DNA of 64,000 nucleotides, from NCBI RefSeq assembly GCF_007096885.1, contig NZ_VJNO01000006.1, forward strand, positions 62,001 to 126,000. The letters are read 5' to 3'. Under the pieces are notes generated by a model that was not told where the DNA came from, did not search any database, and was given only the letters and a program-made list of their open reading frames with translations. Of the stretch, positions 53,782-63,265 are shown piece by piece. Position 1 is the first letter of the stretch; each line of letters opens with the position of its first letter. Source of the stretch: Streptomyces sp. 130 (GTDB taxonomy: Bacteria > Actinomycetota > Actinomycetes > Streptomycetales > Streptomycetaceae). Position numbers and translations under genes: made by a program.

Positions 53782-54516
53782 ATGACCGACAACACCGCCG
53801 ACACCAGCACCGGTGGGGGCGCCGGCACGGCCGTCGCCGACGGCCCCATGGTCCGCGTGGAGGACCTGCACCGCTCCTACGGCTCCGGCGCGGGAGCGGT
53901 GCACGCGCTGCGCGGCGTCTCCTTCGAGGTGCCGCGCGGCGAGCTCGTCGCCCTCAAGGGGCGCTCCGGCTCCGGCAAGACGACCCTGCTCAACCTCGTC
54001 GGAGGCCTCGACACCCCGGACGGCGGCCGGATCACCGTCGACGGCACCGACCTCTCCTCGCTCGGCGAGAACGGGCTCCTGGAGCTGCGCCGGGACCGCA
54101 TCGGCTTCATCTTCCAGTCGTTCGGCCTGATCCCGATCCTGACCGCCTCCGAGAACGTGGGCGTCCCGCTGCGGCTGCGCAAGGCCGACCCCAAGGAGCG
54201 CGAGGAGCGGGTGTCGCTGCTGCTCTCCCTCGTCGGCCTCGCCGACCACGCCGCCCAGCGCCCCGGCGAGCTCTCCGGCGGCCAGCAGCAGCGGGTGGCC
54301 ATCGCCCGGGCGCTCGCCAACCGGCCCGCCCTGCTGATCGCCGACGAGCCGACCGGACAGCTCGACGCCGAGACCGGCCTCGCGGTGATGGAGCTGCTGC
54401 GCGCCGTCGTGCACAGCGAGGGCGTCACCGCGCTCGTCGCCACCCACGACGCCCAGCTCCTCGGCCTCGCCGACCGGGTCCTCGAACTCAGCGACGGCCA
54501 CATCATCGAGCACTGA
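53782..54516 (+). CDS. ABC transporter ATPase without a permease (LolD/MacB-like)
   Basis: This 244-residue ATPase has all canonical motifs: Walker A GRSGSGKTT near residue 63, the Q-loop in FIFQSFGLI, the signature LSGGQQQR, Walker B LLIADEPTG, and the H-loop His in ATHDAQ. The sequence is closest to the LolD/FtsE-like class that works with FtsX/MacB permeases, but no permease gene is nearby. It lies between kdpC and kdpD, in the same direction. The ATG at 53782 follows GGGGGAG. Its part in potassium regulation, if any, is unknown; it may serve a permease encoded elsewhere. Confidence 0.9.
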   Translation: MTDNTADTSTGGGAGTAVADGPMVRVEDLHRSYGSGAGAVHALRGVSFEVPRGELVALKGRSGSGKTTLLNLVGGLDTPDGGRITVDGTDLSSLGENGLLELRRDRIGFIFQSFGLIPILTASENVGVPLRLRKADPKEREERVSLLLSLVGLADHAAQRPGELSGGQQQRVAIARALANRPALLIADEPTGQLDAETGLAVMELLRAVVHSEGVTALVATHDAQLLGLADRVLELSDGHIIEH

Positions 54517-54709
54517 CCGGCGGCCGGGGCAGCGAAAGCGGAGTGCGGCCGGGGGGTCGGCACCGCAGTACGGCCGGAGGAGCGGTATCAGAGTTACGTC
54601 AAATCCCGCCGCTTCCCCACCCTCCGGGCGATATGCCGGAAATCCACCAGGTACTTTCGAACCATGGCTGCCACGGCGGCAGCCGCCGGTTTCGGAAGAC
54701 AATGGGGCC

Positions 54710-57253
54710 ATGGCGCGCGGCAAACTTCGGATCTACCTCGGTGCGGCTCCCGGCGTCGGCAAGACGTACGCGATGCTCGCCGAGGCGCACCGGCGCGTCG
54801 AACGCGGCACCGACTGCGTCGTCGGCTTCGTGGAGCACCACGACCGCCCGCGCACCGAGACCCTGCTGCACGGACTCGAAGTCGTCCCGCGGCGCGAGAT
54901 CGAGCACCGCTCGGCCGTCTTCACCGAGATGGACATCGACGCCGTCCTGGAGCGCGCCCCGGCCGTCGCGCTGGTGGACGAACTGGCCCACACCAACGTG
55001 CCCGGCTCCCGCAACGCCAAGCGCTGGCAGGACGTCGAGGAACTGCTCCGGGCCGGCATCGACGTCGTCTCGACCGTCAACATCCAGCACCTGGAATCCC
55101 TCGGCGACGTGGTCGAGTCCATAACCGGCGTACGCCAGCGCGAGACCGTGCCCGACGAGGTCGTCCGCCGGGCCGACCAGCTCGAACTCGTCGACATGTC
55201 GCCCCAGGCCCTGCGCCGCCGTATGGCCCACGGCAACATCTACAAGCCCGACCGGATCGACGCCTCCCTCTCCAACTACTTCCGCCCCGGCAACCTCACC
55301 GCCCTGCGCGAGCTGGCCCTCCTCTGGGTCGCCGACCGGGTCGACGAATACCTCCAGCAGTACCGGGGCGAGCACAACATCCGCACCACCTGGCAGGCCC
55401 GCGAACGCATCGTCGTCGGCCTCACCGGAGGCCCCGAGGGCCGCACCCTCATCCGCCGCGCCGCCCGGATGGCGGCCAAGGGCTCCGGCAGCGAGATCCT
55501 GGCCGTCTACATCGCCCGCAGCGACGGGCTGACCTCCGCCTCGCCCAAGGAGCTCGCCGTCCAGCGCACCCTGGTCGAGGACCTGGGCGGCACCTTCCAC
55601 CACGTCATCGGCGACGACATACCCTCGGCGCTCCTGGAGTTCGCCCGGGGCGTCAACGCCACCCAGATCGTCCTGGGCTCCAGCCGCCGCAAGACCTGGC
55701 AGTACATCTACGGACCCGGCGTCGGCGCCACCGTCGCCCGCGAGTCCGGCACCGACCTCGACGTCCACATCGTCACCCACGACGAGGTCGCCAAGGGCCG
55801 GGGCCTGCCCATCGCCCGGGGCGCCCGCCTCGGCCGGGCCCGCATCATCTGGGGCTGGGTGGTCGGCGTCGGCGGCCCGGTCCTCCTCGCCCTGCTCCTC
55901 AAGGCCCTCGAATCCGGCCCCGGGCTCGCCAACGACGTCCTGCTCTTCCTCTTCATGACCGTCGCCGCCGCCCTGATCGGCGGACTGCTGCCCGCCCTCG
56001 CCGCGGCGGCGGGCGGCTCCCTGCTCCTGAACTACTGGTTCACCCCGCCCACGCACACCCTCACCGTCCAGGACCCGGAGAACTTCGTCGCCATCGTGAT
56101 CTTCTTCGCGGTGGCCGTCGCGGTGGCCTCCGTGGTGGACCTCGCGGCCCGCCGCACCCACCAGGCCGCCCGGCTGCGCGCGGAGTCCGAGATCCTGTCG
56201 TTCCTGGCCGGCAGCGTGCTGCGCGGCGAGACCACGCTCGCCGCCCTCCTGGACCGGGTCCGGGAGACCTTCGGCATGGGGTCCGTCGCCCTGCTGGAGC
56301 GCCGCAGCGACGTCGACCCCTGGACCTGCGCCGGCAGCGTCGGCCCGGCCCCGGCCGCCCGGCCCGAGGACGCCGACGTGGACATGCCCGTCGGGGACCA
56401 CATGGCCCTGGCCCTGACCGGCCGGGTGCTGCCCGCCGAGGACCGCCGGGTGCTCGGCGCGTTCGCCGCCCAGGCCGCCGTCGTCCTGGACCGCCAGCGG
56501 CTGGTGGACGAGGCCGAGGAGGCGCGCAGACTCGCCGAGGGCAACCGCATCAGGACCGCGCTCCTGGCCGCCGTCAGCCACGACCTGCGCACCCCGCTCG
56601 CCGCGATCAAGGCCGCCGTCTCCTCCCTGCGCTCGGACGACGTGGCCTGGTCCGACGACGACGAGGCGGAGCTCCTGGAAGGCATCGAGGCCGGCGCCGA
56701 CCGCCTCGACCACCTCGTCGGCAACCTCCTGGACATGTCCCGCCTCCAGACCGGCACGGTCACCCCGCTCATCCGGGAGATCGACCTGGACGAGGTGGTG
56801 CCCATGGCCCTCGGCGGCGTCCCCGAGGACAGCGTCGACCTGGACATACCCGAGACGCTGCCGATGGTCGCCGTGGACCCCGGACTCCTGGAGCGGGCCG
56901 TCGCCAACGTCGTGGAGAACGCCGTGAAGTACAGCCCCGACGGCGACCGCGTCACCGTGGCGGCGAGCGCGCTCGGCGCCCGCGTCGAGCTCCGGGTGGC
57001 CGACCGCGGCCGGGGCGTCCCCGACGAGGGCAAGGAGCGCATCTTCGAGCCCTTCCAGCGCTACGGGGACGCCCCGCGCGGCGCCGGGGTCGGCCTCGGC
57101 CTCGCGGTGGCCCGGGGCTTCGCCGAGTCCATGGGCGGCACGCTCGACGCCGAGGACACCCCGGGCGGCGGCCTCACCATGGTCCTGACCCTCAGGGCGG
57201 CCCCCGGCCACGCCCCGGCCGCCCCCGGCCTCCCCGCGCGGACCACCTCATGA
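54710..57253 (+). CDS. kdpD: Sensor histidine kinase KdpD
   Basis: KdpD (847 residues) senses potassium and ionic strength and phosphorylates KdpE. The N-terminal KdpD domain spans about residues 1-210 with Walker [14 protein letters not shown], a universal-stress-like domain spans about 240-365, and four membrane segments follow at about 380-490. The kinase core has phospho-acceptor His624 ([12 protein letters not shown]) and ATPase motifs [11 protein letters not shown] and [13 protein letters not shown] hairpin (GGCTGCC/GGCAGCC, 54666-54684) lies 25 bases before the ATG at 54710. The stop overlaps an in-frame ATG continuous with kdpE. Confidence 0.95.
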   Translation: MARGKLRIYLGAAPGVGKTYAMLAEAHRRVERGTDCVVGFVEHHDRPRTETLLHGLEVVPRREIEHRSAVFTEMDIDAVLERAPAVALVDELAHTNVPGSRNAKRWQDVEELLRAGIDVVSTVNIQHLESLGDVVESITGVRQRETVPDEVVRRADQLELVDMSPQALRRRMAHGNIYKPDRIDASLSNYFRPGNLTALRELALLWVADRVDEYLQQYRGEHNIRTTWQARERIVVGLTGGPEGRTLIRRAARMAAKGSGSEILAVYIARSDGLTSASPKELAVQRTLVEDLGGTFHHVIGDDIPSALLEFARGVNATQIVLGSSRRKTWQYIYGPGVGATVARESGTDLDVHIVTHDEVAKGRGLPIARGARLGRARIIWGWVVGVGGPVLLALLLKALESGPGLANDVLLFLFMTVAAALIGGLLPALAAAAGGSLLLNYWFTPPTHTLTVQDPENFVAIVIFFAVAVAVASVVDLAARRTHQAARLRAESEILSFLAGSVLRGETTLAALLDRVRETFGMGSVALLERRSDVDPWTCAGSVGPAPAARPEDADVDMPVGDHMALALTGRVLPAEDRRVLGAFAAQAAVVLDRQRLVDEAEEARRLAEGNRIRTALLAAVSHDLRTPLAAIKAAVSSLRSDDVAWSDDDEAELLEGIEAGADRLDHLVGNLLDMSRLQTGTVTPLIREIDLDEVVPMALGGVPEDSVDLDIPETLPMVAVDPGLLERAVANVVENAVKYSPDGDRVTVAASALGARVELRVADRGRGVPDEGKERIFEPFQRYGDAPRGAGVGLGLAVARGFAESMGGTLDAEDTPGGGLTMVLTLRAAPGHAPAAPGLPARTTS

Positions 57254-57372
57254 ACCGCCCGGACGGCCGGGACCGCCCGGACGGCCGGGACCGCCCGGAC
57301 CCCACGGACGGCCGGGACTGCCCGGACCTCCCGGACCTCCCGGACCACCCGGACCGCCGGGATTCCCCGGAC
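57250..57372 (+). repeat. Short GC-rich tandem repeat between kdpD and kdpE
   Basis: Repeats of CCGCCCGGACGG/CCGGGACC type, period about 9 or 18, fill most of the 170-bp gap. In the kdpE frame they encode an RPDGRD-like series and then PDLPD-like units, with no stop. An ATG at 57250 overlaps the kdpD stop, so a 58-residue N-terminal extension of KdpE is possible. Confidence 0.8.
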
Positions 57373-57423
57373 CTCCCGCGCCTCCCCGCACCGACGTACG
57401 CCCAGCAGAAAGGCAGGACCCCG

Positions 57424-58113
57424 ATGACCCGGGTGCTTGTGGTCGACGACGAGCCGCAGATCGTACGCGCCCTCGTGATCAACCTGAAGGCGCGCAAGTA
57501 CGAGGTGGACGCCGCGCCCGACGGCGCCACCGCCCTCCAGCTCGCCGCCGCCCGCCACCCGGACGTCGTCGTCCTCGACCTCGGGCTCCCCGACATGGAC
57601 GGCGTGGACGTGATCCGGGGCCTGCGCGGCTGGACCCGGGTGCCGATCCTGGTCCTCTCGGCCCGCCACACCTCCGACGAGAAGGTCGAGGCGCTCGACG
57701 CGGGGGCCGACGACTACGTGACCAAGCCCTTCGGCATGGACGAGCTGCTGGCCCGGCTGCGGGCCGCCGTGCGCCGGGCCGAGCCGGTCGGACAGGACGG
57801 GGGCGACCAGGTCGTCGTGGAGACCGAGGGCTTCACCGTCGACCTCGCCGCGAAGAAGGTCCACCGCGAGGGCCGCGACGTACGGCTCACCCCCACCGAA
57901 TGGCACCTGCTGGAGGTCCTGGTCCGCAACGGCGGCCGGCTCGTCAGCCAGCGCCAGCTGCTCCAGGAGGTGTGGGGGCCCTCGTACGGCACCGAGACCA
58001 ACTACCTGCGCGTCTACATGGCCCAGCTCAGGCGGAAGCTGGAAGCGGACCCCTCCCACCCCCGCCACTTCGTCACCGAACCCGGCATGGGTTACCGCTT
58101 CGAGCGCGCCTGA
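57424..58113 (+). CDS. kdpE: Response regulator KdpE
   Basis: This is a 229-residue OmpR-family activator of kdpFABC. The receiver domain (residues 1-115) has phospho-acceptor Asp52 in [13 protein letters not shown] and Lys in VTKPFGMDE. The winged helix (about 130-225) includes [18 protein letters not shown] and [14 protein letters not shown]. The ATG at 57424 is preferred because it gives the normal N-terminus and follows AAAGGCAGG. A longer in-frame start at 57250 is possible. A candidate target, phased 11-bp repeats, lies upstream of kdpF. Confidence 0.95.
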   Translation: MTRVLVVDDEPQIVRALVINLKARKYEVDAAPDGATALQLAAARHPDVVVLDLGLPDMDGVDVIRGLRGWTRVPILVLSARHTSDEKVEALDAGADDYVTKPFGMDELLARLRAAVRRAEPVGQDGGDQVVVETEGFTVDLAAKKVHREGRDVRLTPTEWHLLEVLVRNGGRLVSQRQLLQEVWGPSYGTETNYLRVYMAQLRRKLEADPSHPRHFVTEPGMGYRFERA

Positions 58114-58200
58114 AACCGGCGGACGGGCGCGTACGCGTCCTCCGTACGAGTGAGACGGCGGCCACCCGCCAGGCCCTCGCGGGACCGGTACCCTTCGGGT

Positions 58201-58617
58201 ATGAGTGCTGTTCCTCGATCCGCGAAGCCCCACAAGGGCGACCGGCCCTCCGGGCGCTTCCGGCGCATGCTCGACCGGCTTTCCAGCTCCCAGGAGGACC
58301 TGGAGTGCGAGGAGCTGGAGGAGGACTCGCAGGCGTCGGGGTGCACCCGGATCTCCGAATGCACCGACCGCCAGATCGTGAAGGTCACTGGTACCTTGCG
58401 GACGGTCACCCTGCGGCCGCGCGCCGGAGTGCCCGCCCTGGAGGCGGAGCTCTTCGACGGCACCGCGCCGCTCGACGTGGTCTGGCTCGGCCGCCGCTCC
58501 ATCCAGGGCATAGAACCGGGCCGCAAGCTCATCGCCTCCGGCCGGATCGCCATGAGCCACGGCCGGCGGGTGCTGTTCAACCCCAAATACGAACTCCGAC
58601 CGCTCGGCAAGGAGTAG
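58201..58617 (+). CDS. OB-fold nucleic acid-binding domain protein
   Basis: This is a 138-residue cytoplasmic protein. An acidic lead (about 1-45) with a CTRISECTDRQ stretch, where Cys pairs could form a disulfide or metal site, is followed by an OB fold at about 55-130 (VKVTGTLRTVTLRP, then LDVVWLGRRSIQGIEPG and SGRIAMSHGRRVLFNPKYEL). It belongs to a family conserved beside DUF3159 and ceoBC in Actinobacteria (Rv2694c). The ATG at 58201 is used. The DUF3159 gene starts three bases after its stop. Nucleic acid binding is expected from the fold. Confidence 0.9.
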   Translation: MSAVPRSAKPHKGDRPSGRFRRMLDRLSSSQEDLECEELEEDSQASGCTRISECTDRQIVKVTGTLRTVTLRPRAGVPALEAELFDGTAPLDVVWLGRRSIQGIEPGRKLIASGRIAMSHGRRVLFNPKYELRPLGKE

Positions 58618-58620
58618 CCG

Positions 58621-59376
58621 GTGACGTCTCTCGACAAGCCGACGTCCGACACGGACCGCACCACCGACCAGCAGGAGGCCGACAGCAGGGCGGTCACCGA
58701 GGCCGCCCTCTTCGAAGCCTTCGGCGGCGTGAGGGGCATGGTGGAGACGGTCCTGCCCGGGCTGCTCTTCGTCACGATCTTCACCATCAACAAGAACCTC
58801 ACCGCCTCGGCCATCGCGGCCCTTGCGGTGTCGCTGGCGCTCGTGGTCGTGCGGCTGATCCGCAAGGACACCGTCAAGCACGCCTTCAGCGGCGTCTTCG
58901 GTGTGGCCTTCGGCGTGGTCTTCGCCAAGATGACGGGCAACGCCAAGGACTTCTACCTCCCGGGCATGCTCTACACCCTGGGCCTCGCCCTGGCCTACCT
59001 GGTCACCGCGGCCGCCGGCCTGCCGCTCATCGGCCTCATCCTGGGCCCGGTGTTCAAGGAGAACCTCTCCTGGCGCACCCGTAACCCCGGCCGCAAGAAG
59101 GCGTACACCAAGGCCAGCTACGCCTGGGGGCTGATCCTGCTCGCCAAGTGCGCGATCCTCTTCCCGCTGTACTGGTGGGCCGACACCACCCAGCTCGGCT
59201 GGGTCCTGGTCGCCCTGAAGATCCCGCCCTTCCTGCTGGCGGTCTACCTGACCTGGGTCTTCCTAGCCAAGGCACCGCCGCCCATCGACGTCTTCGCCGA
59301 GATGGAGGCGGAGGAGGAGGCCGAGAAGGCCCGTAAGGCCGCCGCCGCCGAAGCGGCCAGGGGCCAGGAGCTCTGA
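58621..59376 (+). CDS. DUF3159 membrane protein
   Basis: This 251-residue protein has about five or six membrane segments (hydrophobic stretches near residues 45-63, 63-80, 90-107, 117-140, 165-185 and 195-215). It has a polar N-terminus and a charged Glu/Ala/Lys-rich tail that could form a coiled coil. DUF3159 is conserved with the OB-fold and TrkA genes in Actinobacteria (Rv2693c). The GTG at 58621 is almost contiguous with the OB-fold gene. The function is unknown; the neighbourhood hints at ion or osmotic balance. Confidence 0.9.
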   Translation: MTSLDKPTSDTDRTTDQQEADSRAVTEAALFEAFGGVRGMVETVLPGLLFVTIFTINKNLTASAIAALAVSLALVVVRLIRKDTVKHAFSGVFGVAFGVVFAKMTGNAKDFYLPGMLYTLGLALAYLVTAAAGLPLIGLILGPVFKENLSWRTRNPGRKKAYTKASYAWGLILLAKCAILFPLYWWADTTQLGWVLVALKIPPFLLAVYLTWVFLAKAPPPIDVFAEMEAEEEAEKARKAAAAEAARGQEL

Positions 59377-59382
59377 GACGTA

Positions 59383-59423
59383 CGAGAGGGGCCCCGCCAC
59401 CAGCGGTGACGGGGCCCCTCTCG
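59383..59423. terminator. Bidirectional terminator between DUF3159 and the TrkA pair
   Basis: CGAGAGGGGCCCCG (59383-59396) pairs with its complement at 59410-59423, and CCAC/GGTG extends the stem. It lies between convergent genes. Confidence 0.88.
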
Positions 59424-59428
59424 CGTGC

Positions 59429-60106
59429 TCACGCCTCCGAGCCGCCCCGGCGCACCGACAGCAGGTCCTCCAGCTGCTCCTCGCGCGCCTGCGCGGCGAC
59501 GAACAGCAGCTCGTCACCGGCCTCCAGACTCTCCTCCGGGTTCGGCGTCAGCACCCGCTGACCCCGGATGATCGTCACCAGCGAGGTGTCCTCCGGCCAG
59601 GCGACCTCCCCGACCTGGGTGCCCGCCAGCGCCGACTCCGGCGGCAGCGTCAGCTCCACCAGGTTCGCGTCGCCGTGGCTGAAGCGCAGCAGCCGGACCA
59701 GATCGCCGACGCTCACCGCCTCCTCGACCAGCGCCGACATCAGACGCGGCGTGGACACCGCCACATCGACGCCCCACGCCTCGTTGAACAGCCACTCGTT
59801 CTTCGGGTTGTTCACCCGGGCGACGACCCTCGGCACGCCGTACTCGGTCTTGGCCAGCAGCGAGACGACCAGGTTCACCTTGTCGTCGCCCGTCGCCGCG
59901 ATCACGACGTTGCAGCGCTGGAGCGCCGCCTCGTCCAGCGACGTGATCTCGCAGGCGTCCGCGAGCAGCCACTCGGCCATCGGCACCCGCTCCACCGAGA
60001 TGGCGGTCGGCGCCTTGTCCACGAGCAGCACCTCGTGCCCGTTCTCCAGCAGCTCGCCCGCGATGGAACGCCCCACCGCACCGGCCCCGGCAATCGCGAC
60101 ACGCAT
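59429..60106 (-). CDS. TrkA-type potassium uptake regulatory protein (CeoC-like)
   Basis: This 225-residue cytoplasmic protein has an N-terminal RCK Rossmann domain (GxGxxG in MRVAIAGAGAVGRS, residues 1-14) that binds NAD(H) or ATP and a C-terminal RCK_C ligand domain (about 140-220). Such proteins gate a potassium-transporting membrane partner. The ATG at 60106 overlaps the stop of the other TrkA gene by one base. The pair corresponds to mycobacterial ceoB-ceoC. No Trk membrane subunit is adjacent; the divergent KimA-like carrier or an unlinked channel may be the partner. Confidence 0.93.
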   Translation of the reverse strand: MRVAIAGAGAVGRSIAGELLENGHEVLLVDKAPTAISVERVPMAEWLLADACEITSLDEAALQRCNVVIAATGDDKVNLVVSLLAKTEYGVPRVVARVNNPKNEWLFNEAWGVDVAVSTPRLMSALVEEAVSVGDLVRLLRFSHGDANLVELTLPPESALAGTQVGEVAWPEDTSLVTIIRGQRVLTPNPEESLEAGDELLFVAAQAREEQLEDLLSVRRGGSEA

Positions 60107-60774
60107 CAGTGACCGCCCTCCTCGGGGCCCTCGGCGAAGGCCGCCTCGACCTTCGCGATCTCGTCCGTACGCATCATCACGTGGACGAGGTCGCCCTCCT
60201 GGAGCACCGTCTGCGACGACGGCAGTATGGCCTCGCCCAACCGGGTGAGGAAGGCGACGCGCACGCCCGTCTCCTCCTGGAGCGTGCTGATCTTGTGGCC
60301 GATCCAGGACGGCGTGGTGTGCACCTCCGCGAGCTGCACCCCGCCGCTCGGGTCGCGCCACAGCGGCTCCGCACCCGAGGGCAGCAGCCGGCGCAGCATC
60401 TGGTCCGCCGTCCAGCGCACGGTCGCGACCGTCGGGATGCCCAGACGCTGGTACACCTCGGCGCGCCGGGGGTCGTAGATCCGGGCCGCGACGTTCTCGA
60501 TGCCGAACATCTCGCGCGCCACCCGGGCCGCGATGATGTTGGAGTTGTCGCCGGAGCTCACCGCCGCGAACGCGCCGGCCTCCTCGATCCCCGCCTCGCG
60601 CAGCGTGTCCTGGTCGAACCCGACCCCGGTGACGCGACGGCCGCCGAAGCCGGAGCCGAGTCGCCGGAAAGCCGTGGGGTCCTGGTCGATCACGGCGACC
60701 GTGTGCCCCTGCTGCTCCAGGGTCTGCGCGAGAGCGGCTCCCACTCGCCCGCAGCCCATGATGACGATGTGCAC
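60106..60774 (-). CDS. TrkA-type potassium uptake regulatory protein (CeoB-like)
   Basis: This is a 222-residue paralogue of the downstream gene with the same layout: Rossmann start MHIVIMGCGRVGAALAQ and an RCK_C domain at about residues 135-215. The acidic residue at the end of beta-2 (VAVIDQDP) favours NAD(H) binding. The GTG at 60774 is chosen because it directly precedes the Rossmann motif; the ribosome site is weak. It is first in the minus-strand pair and divergent from the KimA-like transporter, with 331 bp between. Confidence 0.93.
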   Translation of the reverse strand: MHIVIMGCGRVGAALAQTLEQQGHTVAVIDQDPTAFRRLGSGFGGRRVTGVGFDQDTLREAGIEEAGAFAAVSSGDNSNIIAARVAREMFGIENVAARIYDPRRAEVYQRLGIPTVATVRWTADQMLRRLLPSGAEPLWRDPSGGVQLAEVHTTPSWIGHKISTLQEETGVRVAFLTRLGEAILPSSQTVLQEGDLVHVMMRTDEIAKVEAAFAEGPEEGGH

Positions 60775-61105
60775 CTTGCGCCTACCTCGCAGTCCTGGTC
60801 GTCCGGCTGACCTGCGAAAACACCCTGCTCACACTCTTTCCTCGGCTGGCCGGGCAGACAACGGGGCAACGGTGTGTCCCGTCGCCCGCTTACGAGCTTA
60901 TGCGGCGTCGTTCCCGTCGCCTCATCCGAGTGTGCGCATCGCGGCGCGGGTACGGCGAAGACGGCGTGTCCGGGGCGCTCCCCGGCGGCGTGGCGCAAGG
61001 ATTGCGTTAAGGATTCCGTGGCGTTTCCGGCCGAGTGCAGGAGATTGGCGGGCCACGCCGGTGCAGCGGGGGCGGGCCCCATACGGAACCCTTACGATCC
61101 TCTGC
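60775..61105. other. Divergent promoter region between the TrkA pair and the KimA-like gene
   Basis: This is a 331-bp gap. CGCAA-GGA-TTGCG (60994-61006) is a perfect short inverted repeat. TACGAT (61093-61098) ends seven bases before the GTG at 61106, giving a likely leaderless transcript for the transporter. No c-di-AMP riboswitch motif was seen here. No gene was seen. Confidence 0.45.
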
Positions 61106-63154
61106 GTGTCCAAACTGACCGACGTGCCCAAACGGATCCTGATCGGGCGGGCCCTGCGCAGCGACAAGCTGGGGGAGACGCTCCTCCCCAAGCGCATCGC
61201 ACTCCCCGTCTTCGCATCCGACCCGCTGTCCTCGGTGGCGTACGCACCCGGAGAAGTCCTCCTCGTGCTGTCCATCGCGGGTGTGTCGGCATACCACTTC
61301 AGTCCCTGGATCGCGGTCGCGGTCGTGGTCCTGATGTTCACGGTCGTCGCCTCCTACCGGCAGAACGTCCACGCCTACCCGAGCGGCGGCGGCGACTACG
61401 AGGTCGCCACCACCAACCTCGGCCCCAAGGCCGGGCTGACCGTCGCCAGCGCGCTGCTGGTCGACTACGTCCTGACCGTGGCCGTGTCGATCGCCTCCGG
61501 CGTGGAGAACCTGGGCTCCGCGATCCCCTTCGTCGTCGAGCACAAGACGGGGTGCGCGGTCGCCGCGATCGTCCTGCTGACCCTGATGAACCTGCGCGGG
61601 GTCAAGGAGTCCGGGAAGCTCTTCGCCATTCCCACGTACCTCTTCGTGGCCGGCGTCTTCATCATGATCGTCTGGGGCGCCTTCCGCGGACTCGTCCTCG
61701 GCGACACCATGCACGCCCCGACCTCCGCGTACACCATCAAGCCCGAGCACAAGGGCCTGGCGGGCTTCGCGCTCGTCTTCCTGCTGCTGCGCGCCTTCTC
61801 CTCCGGCTGTGCGGCGCTCACCGGAGTCGAGGCGATCAGCAACGGCGTGCCCGCGTTCCGCAAGCCGAAGAGCAAGAACGCCGCGACCACGCTCGCGATG
61901 ATGGGCCTGCTCGCCGTCACCATGTTCTGCGGCATCATCGCGCTGGCCATGGCCACCGACGTCAAGATGGCCGAGAACCCGGCGAAGGACCTGATCAGCA
62001 ACGGCACCCCGGTCGGCTCCGGCTTCGTCCAGGACCCGGTCATCTCGCAGGTCGCGGCCGCGGTCTTCGGCGACGGCACGTTCTTCTTCGTGATCCTCGC
62101 CGCCGCCACCGCCCTCGTCCTCTTCCTGGCCGCGAACACCGCGTACAACGGCTTCCCGCTCCTCGGCTCGATCCTCGCCCAGGACCGCTACCTGCCCCGA
62201 CAGCTGCACACCCGCGGCGACCGGCTCGCCTTCTCCAACGGCATCGTGCTGCTGGCCGGCGCCGCGATCCTGCTGGTCGTGATCTACGGGGCCGACTCGA
62301 CCCGGCTCATCCAGCTGTACATCGTCGGCGTGTTCGTCTCCTTCACGCTCAGCCAGACCGGCATGGTCCGGCACTGGAACCGCCACCTGGCCGTCGAGAA
62401 GGACCAGACCAAGCGCCGCCACATGATCCGCTCGCGGGCGATCAACGCCTTCGGCGCCTTCTTCACCGGCCTGGTGCTCGTCGTCGTGCTCGCCACGAAG
62501 TTCACCCACGGCGCCTGGGTCGCGCTGCTCGGCATGGTCATCTTCTACGGCACGATGACCGCGATCCGTAAGCACTACGACCGGGTCGCCGAGGAGATCG
62601 CCGCCGACGAGACCGCCCCGGACGAGTCGATCCGCCCCTCCCGGGTCCACTCGATCGTCCTGGTCTCCAAGCTCCACCGCCCCACCCTGCGCGCCCTCGC
62701 CTACGCCAAGCTGATCCGCACGGACCACCTGGAGGCGCTCTCCATCAGCGTGGACCCGGCCGAGACGAAGGCCCTCAGGGAGGACTGGGAGCGACGCGGC
62801 ATCAACGTACCGCTGAAGATCCTCGACTCCCCGTACCGCGAGGTGACCCGCCCGGTCATCGAGTACGTCAAGGGCCTGCGCCGGGAGAGCCCGCGCGATG
62901 TGGTGAGCGTCTACATCCCCGAGTACGTCGTCGGGCACTGGTACGAGCACCTGCTGCACAACCAGAGCGCCCTCAGGCTCAAGGGCCGGCTGCTCTTCAC
63001 GCCCGGTGTGATGGTCACCTCGGTCCCGTACCAGCTGGAATCCTCCGAGGCCGCGAAGAAGCGCGCCCGCAAGCGCGCCGACTGGACCGCTCCGGGCTCG
63101 GTGCGCCGGGGCCCGGTGGAGCGCAAGCACAAGGAACCGGCGCCGAAGGGCTGA
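61106..63154 (+). CDS. APC-family transporter, KimA-like potassium importer
   Basis: This 682-residue protein has twelve or so membrane segments (about residues 30-480) and a cytoplasmic C-terminal region of 200 residues with a universal-stress-like feel. The opening LPVFASDPLSSVAYAPGEVLL is the KimA/YdaO hallmark, where the unwound first helix holds the ligand. KimA in Bacillus imports potassium and is inhibited by c-di-AMP. The GTG at 61106 follows a -10-like TACGAT directly, so translation is probably leaderless. TrkA genes are divergent. Substrate is inferred; other APC members carry amino acids. Confidence 0.82.
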   Translation: MSKLTDVPKRILIGRALRSDKLGETLLPKRIALPVFASDPLSSVAYAPGEVLLVLSIAGVSAYHFSPWIAVAVVVLMFTVVASYRQNVHAYPSGGGDYEVATTNLGPKAGLTVASALLVDYVLTVAVSIASGVENLGSAIPFVVEHKTGCAVAAIVLLTLMNLRGVKESGKLFAIPTYLFVAGVFIMIVWGAFRGLVLGDTMHAPTSAYTIKPEHKGLAGFALVFLLLRAFSSGCAALTGVEAISNGVPAFRKPKSKNAATTLAMMGLLAVTMFCGIIALAMATDVKMAENPAKDLISNGTPVGSGFVQDPVISQVAAAVFGDGTFFFVILAAATALVLFLAANTAYNGFPLLGSILAQDRYLPRQLHTRGDRLAFSNGIVLLAGAAILLVVIYGADSTRLIQLYIVGVFVSFTLSQTGMVRHWNRHLAVEKDQTKRRHMIRSRAINAFGAFFTGLVLVVVLATKFTHGAWVALLGMVIFYGTMTAIRKHYDRVAEEIAADETAPDESIRPSRVHSIVLVSKLHRPTLRALAYAKLIRTDHLEALSISVDPAETKALREDWERRGINVPLKILDSPYREVTRPVIEYVKGLRRESPRDVVSVYIPEYVVGHWYEHLLHNQSALRLKGRLLFTPGVMVTSVPYQLESSEAAKKRARKRADWTAPGSVRRGPVERKHKEPAPKG

Positions 63155-63179
63155 GGCCGGGGGCCCTGGAGAGTGGTCG

Positions 63180-63229
63180 GCGGCCGGACGACACCCACGT
63201 AGACTCGTAGGTTGTTGTCGTCCGGCCGC
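63180..63229 (+). terminator. Long-loop hairpin after the KimA-like gene
   Basis: GCGGCCGGACGAC (63180-63192) pairs with GTCGTCCGGCCGC (63217-63229) around a 24-base loop. The loop holds TAGACT and TAGGTT, either of which could be a -10 for the following methyltransferase gene, so this may combine terminator and promoter. Confidence 0.55.
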
Positions 63230-63265
63230 GGGCCGTCCCCCTTCCCTCCCTGGAGCCATCCCCTC

